A stretch of 64,000 bases of DNA, taken from Pseudocercospora fijiensis CIRAD86. Lineage: Eukaryota; Ascomycota; Dothideomycetes; Mycosphaerellales; Mycosphaerellaceae. The translations under genes and the position numbers were made by a program. The notes below the pieces were generated by a model that was not told where the DNA came from, did no database searches, and saw only the letters and a list, made by a program, of their open reading frames with translations. This document shows positions 13,167-24,427 of this stretch, in pieces. The stretch covers positions 318,788-382,787 of the forward strand of contig NW_006921546.1 of NCBI RefSeq assembly GCF_000340215.1. The letters are read 5' to 3'. Numbering within the stretch: the stretch's first letter is position 1; each line of letters opens with the position of its first letter.

Positions 13167-13369
13167 AAATTAGCGATGCGACTCGATAACCGACTTAGGG
13201 TACGAGTCGGCAAGCCTATATATTAGGAAGCGACCTAGACTACCGCTCTACCCTTTAAATTAGCGATACGACTCGATAACCGACTAGCTATCCGACTAAG
13301 CCCGACTTAGGGTACGAATCGGTAAACCGACGTATTAGTAAGCGATCTAGACTACCGCTCTACCCTTCC
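13167..13369. repeat. Two-copy tandem repeat
   Basis: Two units start AAATTAGCGATRCGACTCG, at about 13,167 and 13,257, and both end in GACTACCGCTCTACCCTT. The second unit carries an extra roughly 20 bp. They begin just after the stop of the SNF2-type pseudogene. Confidence 0.75.
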
Positions 13370-13949
13370 TATCCTCTCTTACTATATATCCGTATAGTAT
13401 ATTTCCCTATTTTCCGTTACCTCCTTTACGTATCGAGTATAAGGTTATTATATACCTATTTTTTCGTAATAGAAACGCAATATATTTACGTAATTGCTCT
13501 AACTCTAGTACTAACCGCTCTACCTCGTCTTATAATTCTTTCTTTGTCTTCTATCGTATAAATAGCGGCAGTCTATACTTGCGGATATATAGCGCTATCC
13601 TACCCGAGATTCGAATGCTTCGTTTAATCTATTTATCCGGGTCCTCTATATTAGGAAAGGCTAACTAGCTACTATGTTTATCGACTCGATTAAGTACTAA
13701 CGACTTAACCGCGTACTACGACTCTTAACTATCCTTTACCTTATCTATACTATCGAAGTTCCCTATCGTTCTAGTATTAAGTAGAATATATATAGTATAG
13801 ACCCTAGACTAGGAAATCGAATATAGTCGACTAGGTTATATAGTATAGGCGATCGGTTAAACAATCCCGATATATCGGACATTAACGTAACTATAGCTAG
13901 AGCGATTAGCAACTAGCGCGCTAGCTAGAACTATACTCGGCGCTACGAC
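13370..13949. other. RIP-mutated DNA without recognisable gene
   Basis: I see no convincing frame, RNA gene or repeat here, on either strand. Confidence 0.4.
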
Positions 13950-14500
13950 ACTATTTACTATATAGCGCCGCTATTATACCTACGGAGCTAGACTATAGTT
14001 AGGGCAAAGGCGTAGATAAGGTTAAGCTCGAGATAAGAACTACGCCGGCGATAAGGAATATCGCGAGGAGGACGCTATAGCTACGGCTATCGCGGGCCTA
14101 TAGTAGAATAAGAAGCTAAACCCTATCTACTACGCGGCGCCGCTATTATACTACAGAGCGAGATTATAGCTAGTATAAAGGCGTAGGTAAAGTTAAGCTT
14201 GAGATACGAACTACGCCGGCGGTAAGAGCAGGCCTCTAGGAGAATAAGAAGCTAAACCCTATCTACTACGCGGTACCGCTATTATACTATAGAGCGAGAT
14301 TATAGCTAGGGTAAAGGCGTAGGTAAAGTTAAGCTCGATATACGAACTACGCCGGCGGCAAGAGCGGGCCTCTAGTAGAATAAGAAGTTAAACCCTATCT
14401 ACTACGCGACGCCGCTATTATACTACGGAGTTAGATTATAGCTAGGGCAAAGGCGGTAAGAGTATCGTAGGAGGACGCTATAGTAATAGGAAGTATTTAG
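13950..14500. repeat. Tandem repeat, 136-172-bp period, four copies
   Basis: The block GCCGCTATTATAC recurs near 13,966, 14,139, 14,275 (as ACCGCTATTATAC) and 14,411. Each copy is followed by GGAGC.AGA.TATAG, an AAGGCGTAG.TAAGGTTAAGCT-type block and a CTACGCCGGCG block. Copies 2-4 are about 136 bp apart, while copy 1 is about 172 bp long because of an extra segment. No protein family is recognised. Confidence 0.75.
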
Positions 14501-14701
14501 ATTTAATAGAAATGCCCTAGATCTACGTCGTCGTAGGTATTACTACTTTATAGTTTACTTTAGCGTAATTTAGATCTTAACTACTACCGAGTCGCCTTAC
14601 TTACTCTCGGAGTATCCTATAACTATACCTTTCTTATTCTCGCTATATAATCCTTCGACGTATACAAACTAGCGTAATACCGTTAGGTTAGAGAATAGGG
14701 G

Positions 14702-14801
14702 NNNNNNNNNNNNNNNNNNNNNNNNNNNNNNNNNNNNNNNNNNNNNNNNNNNNNNNNNNNNNNNNNNNNNNNNNNNNNNNNNNNNNNNNNNNNNNNNNNN
14801 N
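14702..14801. other. Assembly gap (100 N)
   Basis: A run of exactly 100 N, the usual placeholder for a gap of unknown size. The sequences on either side may not be adjacent in the genome. Confidence 0.99.
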
Positions 14802-14981
14802 TGATAGTGCACAGACCGAACGGTAATAAATCTATTTTTTAGCGTGGCCAGATGTGGGAGATACCTGTGTGGAGAGCGAGTGAGTAACGTTATCGAAGAA
14901 GAAGGTACGTGCGGAGTTATTGTATCTATTATGTTATACTGGCACCCGTTGATTACACTCCAGAGGGAATAGGGATGTCTG
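14802..14981. other. Short patch lacking the RIP signature
   Basis: Immediately after the gap, TG and CA dinucleotides become common (for example GTGGCCAGATGTGGGAG and CTGTGTGGAGAGCGAGTGAG) before RIP-type sequence resumes near 14,985. No reading frame is recognisable in 180 bp. It may be single-copy host DNA, a misassembled contig end, or a recent insertion not yet exposed to RIP. Confidence 0.75.
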
Positions 14982-15084
14982 GACCTCGCAGTCGACCTAA
15001 GAGCTTCCTTATAGCCCTCTAGCCGAACAAACGGTCCCTTATTCTCTAACCTAACGGTATATCGCTACTTTATATACGTTAGAG

Positions 15085-16268
15085 CAAAAGCCGTTTCGAG
15101 TTAAAATTAGGCCTTTTATTAGCTTCGCGAAGGCTACCGACAAAATCTAGGTTTAGCGTTTTAGTAATACTAACTAGGTTAGATTCCGCCTTACCGTCTC
15201 TAGTATCCTAAATGCTATAACGCGACAGATTACTATAAATAAGTACTTCCGTTAATAGTACGGAATTACCCCTAGATACCTAGATAGTCCGGTACTTAAC
15301 GTTAGTATACGCGCTAATCCCTAATACCCACCTACCGAGCTATATATATTCCGTACTAGTTAGCCTTATTAACGCCTATTTAGAGGCAACTAGACCTCTA
15401 AGATACTTAAATTCGTAGCTATATTTCTAAAGCTTAATGCTATATCTATTACCGGAACTCCCGGTACTAGGCTTAGGAATAGTCCGCGGCTCTTCCGTCT
15501 TACCGATCCTACCGGTAATTATTAGTTAACTTCCGTAAAGCTATTTAGCTTCTCGGTAGGTACTAGTATAATTATAGTGCCCGGCCGTATCCTAGATACT
15601 CCTCGCGTAGGCTATAGTTCGAATTAGAAACCTAGTATACTATAGAAGGACTGCTAGAACTTACAGAGCGTTAAGTTTACTAGACCTAGAAAATTTAATA
15701 AGTAGTCGGTCCTAGTTATTAACCGTAAGAGCAATCGAGGTAATATACTATATAGTAACCTAGATAGTCCTAAAAAGGCCTTTACTAAGCTCTATAGTAG
15801 TAAGGAGTAGTAACCGAAGATAACTGTAATTATCGTTAGTAAGCGCTATTATACTCGCTTCTACCCGACTCGTAGATAGGATATATAGAATAACTTTTAG
15901 AACCTACTCGTAGGTATAGTCGTCGACTATAGTATCGCCGATAAGATCTATATAGGGTTTAGCTATAGGTATATTTAGGACTTTAAGGCAGAGCACGACC
16001 CGCTAACTATTTAGTTATAAAAGACGAAATTAATTTTAAGGCGGACGAACTTTAATAATTAAGATAGTAACCTACCGCCTATCTAGCTATACGATAAAGG
16101 CTATATCTATCTATCTACTAGTATACTACGTAGAACTCCTTTGCGAGCGTAGCTATACCTATTTGTTTAGCGTCCTAGCTAAGAGTTATAGTAGTAATTA
16201 TTAGGTTTTTAACGTTAGATAAGAGTAGTCTCGTCTAGTAGAAGAAAAAGAAGAAGAAGAAGAAGTTA
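15085..16268 (+). pseudogene. Argonaute-family pseudogene (PAZ end, linker, partial PIWI)
   Basis: Argonautes bind small guide RNAs in gene silencing. Three consecutive frames together give a clear Argonaute order. Frame 1 (15,085 to about 15,935) starts with KPFRVKIRPF and then has YFRQQYGI and Y-D-P-L, as in the PAZ/L2 junction. It continues with QTSK-LKF, the linker block IIVPGRILDTPRVGYS (15,572-15,620), NLQSVKFTRPRKF, and the PIWI block SKRYYTRFYPTRRQD (15,841-15,876; family KRHHTRF). Frame 3 adds GRARPANY and IKDEINFKADEL (about 15,980-16,040; family GTARPAHY). Frame 2 adds YYVELLCERSYTYLF (16,127 on; family YYADLLCERARxxL). Codon phase shows two frameshifts. Between KFTRPRKF and the KRHH block most of MID and the first half of PIWI, with the first catalytic Asp, are missing. 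The position of the catalytic His in ARPAHY is Asn. The N-terminal domain is absent or lies beyond the gap. RIP stops occur throughout. Confidence 0.85.
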
Positions 16269-16556
16269 ATATTAGGAGGATAAATTTTCGTAATTTATAT
16301 ACTACTACTACTATATCTTTAGCTATACGACTAAGGCCGTATTTACCTATACTAGATATATACCTTAGTAATCCGGCGCCCGAACTCGATATAAACCTAA
16401 TAAGAGCGTAGGAGCCTTCGCCTATAATAGAGGGGTTAGCTACTTAATAATAATTATAGACTTATATACCCTTTTAATAGACCCTATAGTAGTTCGGTTT
16501 CCGAACTACTAAACGTATATAGTTTGGTTTCTTAGCGGCGAACCAGCTCCCTAGTT
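16269..16556. other. RIP-mutated DNA flanking chromovirus copy A
   Basis: No gene is recognised. A short inverted repeat (AGTAGTTCGG then CCGAACTACT) lies near 16,488-16,512. The string TATATAGTTTGG just outside the retroelement is answered by TTCGAACTATATAG near 23,751, so copy A may have inserted inside a small palindromic element. Confidence 0.45.
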
Positions 16557-16561
16557 CCGGT

Positions 16562-16761
16562 TGTTAGGACTAAAGAGGTTATACGTAATTAGTATGTAAC
16601 CGGGCTCGAGTGAAGCTAGGGTCTTAATGCCTTAGGCAGGGCTTAGCGCTTAGCAATAGGCTAACTTGCCTACCTTCCTCCCTCTCCTCCTAGCTCCTTA
16701 TCGAATACTACCTATACCTACTACTACCCTATCTACCTACTAATATAACCCTTCTTATACA
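16562..16761 (+). repeat. 5' LTR, chromovirus copy A
   Basis: 200 bp, from TGTTAGG to TTATACA. It matches the 3' LTR at 23,541 and the LTRs of copy B. It contains ATCGAATACT at 16,700-16,709, the reverse complement of the sequence at the LTR/primer-binding-site junction. Confidence 0.92.
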
Positions 16762-16770
16762 GTATTCGAT
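16761..16770 (+). promoter_or_regulatory. Candidate self-priming primer-binding site (copy A)
   Basis: AGTATTCGAT directly follows (and overlaps by one base) the 5' LTR. It is not a typical TGG-start tRNA primer site. Its exact complement ATCGAATACT lies in the LTR at 16,700-16,709. Retroelements of the Tf1 type prime reverse transcription with the 5' end of their own RNA, which would fit if transcription starts near 16,700. The same pair is present in copy B. The inferred transcript start is not otherwise supported. Confidence 0.55.
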
Positions 16771-16989
16771 CTACCCTTTAAGGGTAGCTACTAGATAGTC
16801 CTTATTTTAAGCTTTTAGCGGTATAGCTACGAAAACTATCGATTTAACTATATTACGCCTAAAGAACGGGACCTATACGTACTATTCTACTAAAAACAAC
16901 CGTGCCAATTATTAAGCAAGGCCTTCTATACGGCCTATTATACTAAGTTAAGTATATTAGGCCGATACCTACTAATTCCGCTATATCCG

Positions 16990-18388
16990 TACTATAAGGG
17001 GCTATAATATATTATTAGTACTACCCCTTATTACAATAGCCGGCTTATTACGAAACAATAACAACAACCGCGGCGCCGCTAGTAGCGCTAGCAATAACAA
17101 TACTAGTAGCATAGTACCTACTAAAGTGCCTACTAAAGCACCTGCTAAAGAGCCTACTACTAGGCCTGCCGAAGAACCTATAGTTCTAGGTAACGACCTA
17201 GAGTTGCCTATTAACGATATACTTAATAATATTGTCAATCGACGATATAGCTAACTAGCCTTTAGCCCCTAGCTAGTAGCGAGACTTTAAGAAGCTACCT
17301 AAAACAGGCTCGCTGCTTTACGCTAAGAATAATAGCTAAAGGATAACCTCCTCGAGCTTCGTCGCCTTTAGGAAGCCCCGACAACTACTGCTAAACTAAT
17401 AGTAGGACCTTCCTCGCTATTAGCTAAGAAGAAGGACGCTAAGCTTAAGGACTACACCGTGTTTAACGGCTCTAGCCGCAAGTAGTACAATGATTATATA
17501 CGCGATTGTAAGCTTAACTAACGAAATGTACCGAGAGCGCTACTAGATAACTATTCCTTAGTTGTTTACGCTATATAGTACATTAATAGCGACCTAAAAC
17601 GCACCTAGGATAACTATTTTAACTCCCTCGATAACTAGACCGCTGTTTAGTAGCAAACCTATAAAACTATTATGCTAGATACCCTTAGAAACCCTATACT
17701 AAGGCAATAACATACTTAGGACTAGTACCTTCGAGCTAAACAAAAGACTAATTAATCGGCTCGTTTATTCGAGGCCTATTTAAAGACCCTAGAAGACGAC
17801 CTTCCGGCTAAGACTAATTCTATATAGATCTCGGAAATACGCCTAAAACTTAGATAGGAACTAATCCTCGAATTAGACCGTCGCCGTATATTCGAACAAG
17901 CTAATCTAATACGTATTTAATTTATAGTCGAGGTAGAAACGGCTAAACGAGCTGTCTAGCTCTAGTAACGACTAGAATTAAGGATCCGACTAGCTAGTAC
18001 TAACTATAGTAACCGTAGTGCCCGCGGAGGAAACTAAGGTTCCTACTAGAACAATAGTACTAACAATAGGAATAGTAACAATAACCGTAGAAGAGGCCGT
18101 AGCCGGCGGCTATATAGAGGAGGCCGTAATAGGGGCCGTAGAAGGGGCTCGTATCCCTATAATACTAACCGCTCGACTAATAACAATAGTAGCAATAATA
18201 GTTATAGCAATCCCCTAACCGGATTGAAGTGCTTTAACTGTAATAGTACTAGCTATCTATTAGGCTAATATAACAAACCTAAGGACTAGGCCCGAATTGA
18301 CCGTACTTCCGCTAAGTATAGGAAACACCTTTTAGCCGCTAATGCTACCCCTGTCGGCTCTTTTAATTAGTCGAAAAAAGAATAAGCG
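16990..18388 (+). pseudogene. gag (copy A), RIP-mutated
   Basis: Gag forms the virus-like particle of the retroelement. The frame can be followed with read-through of TAG/TAA and aligns with copy B. It opens with a low-complexity Asn/Ser/Pro/Thr-rich N-terminus near 17,000-17,180. The CCHC zinc knuckle is at about 18,231, where the first two Cys survive but His and the last Cys read as Tyr (CFNC...Y...Y), both consistent with RIP-type C-to-T or G-to-A change. The start codon cannot be identified. The ORF on the opposite strand here (17,002-17,238) is a shadow. Confidence 0.8.
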
Positions 18389-21300
18389 CCGCACTAACTA
18401 TTAGCCTTGTACGGCGTAAAACCATTAACATTGTGCTAGCTATTATACGCACCTGTCTTATATAGGATACGTATAGAACTAACTATTAAACTAAGGTTAT
18501 ACTAGATCTAGGAAATTCAATTAGTGCCCTTATTAATTACCGCCTAGCTAAGCAATTAGACCTCCGACAATTGCCTAGAACTAACATACTAACCCTTGCT
18601 TAGTTTAATAACGCTCGGCACTTAACCTATAGGGCCTACTATGTTCCTATAGTTCTAAAAGACGACCTCGGCAATGAACGCTTACTAGATTTTACTACCT
18701 ACGTAGTAGATATAGACAACCTTCTATCCGATATTGTTATTAGCAACCCTATTCTTAAGCACTATACTATAGTTATAGACTTAGGCAGCTAATAGTAGCG
18801 ATTTAGAATCGCTAGGAAAGAGGACATTAAGTATATCGACGCTAGCGAGTGCCCTAATAATATTAGGGTCCTATTTATCGGCAACCTAATACCTGCCGTA
18901 GCTAACCTAACAGTCGACCTATTAGGTAATAACGATAAACCTATGCCCCCTAATAGTATAGACCCTAAACAGCTTGCTCGCATATCTTAGCCTATTCGAG
19001 AGACCTATATTGATATATTTAAATACTACCTAGCATCGACATTGCCTATATTTAAAGAGACGGACTATAAGATCGATATTATATAGGGTAAAGAGGTCCC
19101 CTTTAGGCCCCTCTACAACCTTAGTAAACGCGAGCTTACTATGCTACGTAAGTACCTAGATAAGAACCTAGCTATTAGTCGAATTTAGTATAGCAACAGC
19201 CCTGCTAGTATACCTATCCTATTCGTACTAAAAAAGGATAGTAGCCTGCGTTTATATATTAATTATAGAGGGCTTAATACTGTTACTATTAAAGACCGCT
19301 ATCTACTTCCGCTTATTAACGAGACCCTCGATCGCCTTTCTAGCGCCTATTTCTATACCCTATTAGACATTAAGGATGCGTACTATCGTATCCGCATTCG
19401 TAAGGGCGATAAATAGAAAACAGCCTTCCGTACCCGTTATAGCTATTTCGAGTACCTAGTTCTACTATTTAGGTTAGCTAATGCCCCTATAAATTCTAGT
19501 CCTATATTAATCGGGCCCTATTAGGCCTATTAGACCACCTCTATATAGTTTACCTAGACGACATCCTAGTTTATATACACTTACCTAATATTGCGGAACA
19601 CTAGGTTATAGTCCGTAAGGTACTCGATCGCCTAAGGACCTACAGGCTATACTACAAGCCTTCTAAACATACCCTAACCACTAAAGAGGTAGCCTTCCTT
19701 AGCTTCCTCGTATTAACTAATAGCATAAAGGCTAACCCTAATCGGATCAAAACTATTACTAAATAGCTAACCCCTACTAGTATTAAGGAGCTATAGTCGT
19801 TCCTTAGCTTCGCTAATTTCTACCGCCGTTTTATTAAGGGCTATTCGAGGTATGTAATACTACTAACCGAGCTTACTAAAACCAAGGCCAACCTATCTAG
19901 GGAATTTAAATAGACTAACAAAACACAAGCCGCTTTTAACGGTCTAAAGAAACGATTTACTAAAGTCCCCTTATTATACTATTTCGTACTAAGCAAGCAG
20001 ATCCGAATTGAGACTAACGCTTTACAGTTCGCTATATTAGCTATTATGTTATAACAGGCTAATAACACCTACTAGCACCTAATTGCCTTCTTCTTACGGA
20101 AGATAATCGATATAGAACGTCGATACGAGACCTACGAGTAAGAGCTCTTAGCAATCGTAGAAGCCTTTAAGTACTAGCGCTACTATCTCGATAGTGTATA
20201 GTATACTATTTAGGTCTATACGGACTATAACAACCTGCGTAGTATTACTAAGGTTATAAGAGTTATAGGTCGATAGGCTAGATAGGCCGTCTACCTCGCT
20301 AGGTTCGATTTTAATATATTATACTAGCTAGGCGTAAGTAACCCTACCGATAGCCTATCGAGGCGACCTAATTACGACAGCGAGACTTAGTATATTAATT
20401 TATTGTTTCTAACCCTATAGCATAAGATTGCTATAGCCCGTGTTATTAATAAGCAAGCGTAGGATAAGCGGACTTCCGGACCCCACGGCGGCAACAAATA
20501 CTATAGCGGAGTTGTCGTTCTTCTAGTACGCGTTAGAAAGGACGTAGATCGCTCGAGCTATAATAACTCGATTAAAGACATTGCTATCTATAGTAATAGC
20601 CTATATAGCGATAGTACTATAGAAGAGGTTGCAGTAGTTCCGGCTGCTAGTGCTATTAGATATATATAATACGTACCTCGTTTAATAGCGAGGGTGCTAT
20701 TAAATAACCTTACGAATAGGGATAGTTAATCGTTTTGTAGACGAGCTGTTATAGGCTTAGTAGAGGGACGCCTTTGCTATTAAACGTATTAATAGGCTTA
20801 TAAGTAGACGGGCGACTCGATCTAGTAAGAGTAACAATTAGTCGATCGACGATAAAGGTTACTTAAAGTTTAGGGGCAGATACTATATCCCCGCTAAACA
20901 ATCGATTAGATAAGAGCTTTTAAAGAGGTACTATAATAGTAAGCTCGCTAGTTACTATAGTATAGAGAGGTCGTACGAGCTACTATCGCGTATATACTAC
21001 TAGCTAAATAGTAAGCGGTATATAAAAGAATATATATAGACCTGTATAGTATACTAGCGTATTAAAGTACTAAAGCACCTACTATTTAGCGAGTTGTCTT
21101 TACTTCCTGTTCCTAGGAAGCCGTTCGTAGAGCTTATAATAGACTTTATTATAGGCCTTCCTCCTACTAAGCGTAGGGGTAGCAAGGATGTATATAATGC
21201 TATCCTTGTTATAGTAGATCGATTTACTAAGGGCGCTCGATATATCCTAGCGCGGAAGGATTAGACTGCTATTAATATAGTAGAGGGGCTATAGAACAAC

Positions 21301-22281
21301 ATCTTCTATACCTATTAGGGAACCCCTAAGGGGATAGTGTCTAATCGTAGGTCGATACTAATATCGTACTATTAGAGCGAAATATACCTATAGCTAAGAT
21401 TGAAGCATCGGCTATTAATAGCCTTCTATCTATAGACTAACGGTTAAATAGAGAGGTAGAATGCTACCCTATAGTAGTACCTACGTAGTTATATTAACGA
21501 GAACCCCGACGACTAGGTTAACCTCCTCTAACTAGCTAAATTCGTATATAATAATAGTGTCTACTTATTAACTAAGGTATTACTATATATAGCTATAATA
21601 GGCTAAAACGCTGCTATACTATAAGACCCCCTACCGCTCGAGGCCGAGCGTAAGGAAAGGGAAGCGCGTTAAGTACTAATACCTAAGACACTAGCGGCTA
21701 TTAAGAGGGTTTAAAAAATGCGGGAAATTTACGCTAAGTTAGCTAACAACCTAGTAAAGGCCTAGGTATATTAGAAGGCCTACTATAACAAACACTATAC
21801 GCTAATAACCTTTAAGCAAGGCGATATAGTTATACTAAGCACTAAGAACCTCCGTATCCGTAAATACCTATTACCTAATAGCAAAACAAGGCCTAAGCTC
21901 GTACCGAGATATATTAGCCTATTCCGCATTCGAGAAGTTAAGGGCTCTTCCGTATAGGCCTATTAGTTATAGCTTCTACCTTATTACACTATCTATAACA
22001 CCTTCTATATATCCCTCCTTAAACTATACTATTAGCGCGAAGGTAATAAAGCGCCTGCTAAGTTAGAAGAAGTCTTAGCCGATAGTAAAGAGCTGTAGTC
22101 TATAGAGCGTATACTAAAGTATCGGACTAGACAAGGTAAGAAGGAGTACCTCCTAAGATAGTAAGGCTATTTACCTAAATAGGACTCGTAGGAGGCTAAA
22201 GACTCTTTTAAGGATATAACTGAGTTGTTAGACGAGTATTAGGCTAGTATAAAGGATAAGAAGAAGGCTAAGAGGCTATAA
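18374..22281 (+). pseudogene. pol (copy A): protease, RT, RNase H, integrase, chromodomain
   Basis: Pol lies in the -1 frame relative to gag, and an A6G run at 18,374-18,380 sits at the junction. The protease DLGNS segment is near 18,500. RT carries an intact YLDDILVY catalytic box at about 19,551, better kept than in copy B, which reads YLDN. RNase H and integrase follow, then a C-terminal chromodomain ending at a TAA at 22,279. Chromodomains steer integration to heterochromatin by reading histone marks. Many in-frame TAG/TAA codons make it inactive. Confidence 0.88.
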
Positions 22282-22303
22282 TGTTACTATTAGGGCCTAG
22301 GAT

Positions 22304-22328
22304 TAATGCTACCTCCGGGGTACTATTA
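22304..22328. repeat. GC palindrome copy 2 (after pol, copy A)
   Basis: Variant core ACCTCCGGGGTA with AT-rich arms TAATGCT/ACTATTA. It lies 22 bp beyond the pol stop; the equivalent site in copy B is 53,643-53,665. Confidence 0.75.
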
Positions 22329-23540
22329 GCTAACGAATTAGAGGCAAGCAATTGTTAGCAACGAAGGACAATAAGACTATACTACTATAGTAGATACGCA
22401 CCGAGCGTCAATAAACGCGCTATAACTGTTAACTAATCGCCTACTCTTTTAAGGAATCTACCTCTTTACTAGCGTACCCTATAAGACCCTCCTCTTAGCG
22501 CCCCTCTTGTTTCTACGTCCTATCGGGGCCCTAAGGCCTAGGCGGTTAGTAGAGGCGGTACGCGCGCGTAGGCGAAGGGTGTTAGTAATAATAATAATAA
22601 CGACAGCGTTACGCTTATACTAAAGGGCGATACGGCCGGCGCGGCTATCTTAGTAACGGTATTACGGAGTGTATTATTAGTCGAAAAAGGAAATCGAAAG
22701 CAAGGTAAAGATAGCGCTAAGACGACTAGCGCCGCTATTGTTAATATTACCTATTCGCTACTATTACTACCCTTACCTAATATCGTTACTATACCTACGA
22801 AAACAACCTTACCTATACTAACTAGGTTAAAAGGGTTAAGCCGTTCGAGGGGCTTAGAGACTAAAAAGGTTAAGCGACTAATAGACTAACTAAGGGCAAA
22901 ACTATAGAGCTAAGTTAGCCGGGGTCGATCTTGCGGACAATAGGTTACTCCTCGATCTTTCCGACCCTTTAAGCGAGGCGAACCTTAACTATTGCACTTA
23001 TAATAGCCTTTACCTATAGAAACTAGACGAGCTATGTTTTTTCTAAAAAGATAAGATAAGATTAACAATTAAAGGCTACCAAACCTAACTGATTAGGGCT
23101 AGCGAAACTACGATAGTAAATAATAGTCCTCGTAATAATAATAACGAACCCTCGGAAGCGGACAACCCTCGGAAGCGGACATTTCTAGGTCTTTTAAGAG
23201 TAGACGCAAAGAACTCGGTACGATATTACTTAGAACGGAGGCAGGGCTGCAATACCTCGTACGTCTACCTATTATAGTAGGGAAGACGCGCTCGTATCGT
23301 AATTAGTCGATAGTCCTTAATTCTTATAGATATATATTACTTTATTATATATAAGGATAGCGCAGTCGGAGTTAGACATTGTATTAAAGGTGAGGTTTAA
23401 TATAGTTATATAATCGGTAGTTGTACGTTTAATTTAGCGCGGACTAAGCGGCTTATTAGACCTGCTAAGTTAGTAGTAATAGGGTTTAAGACTAGAACAA
23501 AGACCGGCTACGAGGGCGCGGCCTTTAGAAGGGAAGCGTG
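22329..23540 (+). other. Long 3' region of chromovirus copy A
   Basis: About 1.2 kb lie between the palindrome and the 3' LTR. I cannot read a conserved protein in it. It is shared with copy B (53,666-54,830) and in diverged form with 1,740-2,900, so it is a regular part of the family. A purine-rich AGAAGGGAAG just before 23,541 is the likely polypurine tract. Confidence 0.6.
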
Positions 23541-23738
23541 TGTTAGGACTAAAGAGGTTATACGTAATTAGTATGTAACCGGGCTCGAGTAAAGCTAGGG
23601 TCTTAATGCCTTAGGCAGGGCTTAGCGCTTAGCAATAGGCTAACTTGCCTGCCTTCCTCCCTCTCCTCCTTGCTCCTTATCGAATACTACTTGTACCTAC
23701 TACTACCCTATCTACCTGCTAATATAACCCTTCTTACA
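23541..23738 (+). repeat. 3' LTR, chromovirus copy A
   Basis: 198 bp from TGTTAGG to CTTACA, followed by the CCGGT target duplication. It differs from the 5' LTR by RIP-type changes and a 2-bp TA deletion at its end. Confidence 0.92.
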
Positions 23739-23796
23739 CCGGTTTGGTTTTTTCGAACTATATAGATTCTTAGTTTAAACTAGAGACTGTATTAGG

Positions 23797-23961
23797 TTTA
23801 CTATAAGGATACTCTTATTCGAATGCCGGCTACGATTGCCGGCTATATTAGTAACTATATTACATTTACTACGCTCTTTTGCCGTTACTAGGGCGTAGTT
23901 TTACTATAAAGACACTATTATTCGACTACCGGCTACGATTGCCGGCTATAATAGTTACTAG
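23797..23961. repeat. Tandem repeat, about 102-bp period, with GCCGGCTA boxes, cut by element 2
   Basis: Two units start TTTACTATAARGA at about 23,798 and 23,900. Each contains CCGGCTACGATTGCCGGCTAT. The first continues with ACTATATTACATTTACTAC and CCGTTACTAGGGCGTAGTT. The second breaks at 23,961, and equivalent sequence resumes at 55,563 (TTATATTTACTATAC, CCGTTACTAGGGCGTAGTT), beyond the LTR stack. This shows that 23,962-55,558 is an insertion in this repeat. Confidence 0.75.
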
Positions 23962-24240
23962 TAAAGGACAGAAACCAATACTACTACTACTACTCGTAGC
24001 AATAGTATAGGCTACCGAGGGTAACATAACCTATAGCAATATAGGCAGCTATATTTAGCAAGATAGGATAACGAGACTGTCGCTTAGGCTAATAACTAGA
24101 GCCCTACAACATAGGCATTATAGAAGTGTAACATAAACAATATGCTATACGAGGTTAATGATCTGTCTACTCTATAGAAGGAGGCCTCTTATATAGGCTC
24201 AAAACTGCCCTATAGGTGTAGGGCCGGTTACTAGCTAATA
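23962..24240 (-). repeat. 3' LTR of element 2, with polypurine tract
   Basis: 279 bp. On the element's strand it begins TATTAGC (originally probably TGTTGGC) and ends CCTTTA. The polypurine tract GAAGAAAGGGAGGGA (reverse complement of 24,241-24,255) directly precedes it. CTAG flanks the outer end. Confidence 0.9.
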
Positions 24241-24348
24241 TCCCTCCCTTTCTTCGTATCTAACTAGACACGTTTTACATTATGCGCGCTTAAAACAAAC
24301 ATGTATGCATCCTTAGCGCTCTTAGCTAAGGCTATTCTTAGAACTCCG

Positions 24349-24373
24349 TAATAATACCCCCGGGGTAGCATTA
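24349..24373. repeat. GC palindrome copy 3 (after ORF X, element 2)
   Basis: Core ACCCCCGGGGTA with arms TAATAAT/GCATTA. It is 55 bp beyond the ORF X stop. Confidence 0.85.
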
Positions 24374-24427
24374 ATCCTAGATGCTATAATTATACAAAAA
24401 CAACTTCCTAAGCAACACTATACAGAC

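Larger units (their letters stand above)
14678..15059. repeat. Inverted-repeat arms flanking the assembly gap
   Basis: The arm at 14,678-14,700 (TACCGTTAGGTTAGAGAATAGGG) is the reverse complement of 15,036-15,059 apart from one extra T. Weaker similarity continues for about 25 bp outward on each side. The right arm lies just before the Argonaute homology. The arms may be transposon termini or the edges of an inverted duplication; a fold-back could also explain why assembly failed between them. Confidence 0.7.
16562..23738 (+). mobile_element. Ty3/gypsy chromovirus, copy A (7.18 kb)
   Basis: A complete but RIP-inactivated LTR retrotransposon. It has 5' and 3' LTRs of about 200 bp beginning TGTTAGG and ending ACA, and a perfect 5-bp target duplication CCGGT at 16,557-16,561 and 23,739-23,743. 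The internal order gag, protease, RT, RNase H, integrase, chromodomain defines a chromovirus. It is more heavily mutated than copy B (47,895-55,029), since no gag-pol segment stays open beyond about 80 codons. Its insertion site has TATATAGTT-type palindromic flanks. Confidence 0.92.

Noticed and set aside
13590..13640. TTCGAAT-type tRNA T-loop resemblance near 13,610
   Set aside because: No acceptor stem, D-arm or anticodon arm could be matched around it.
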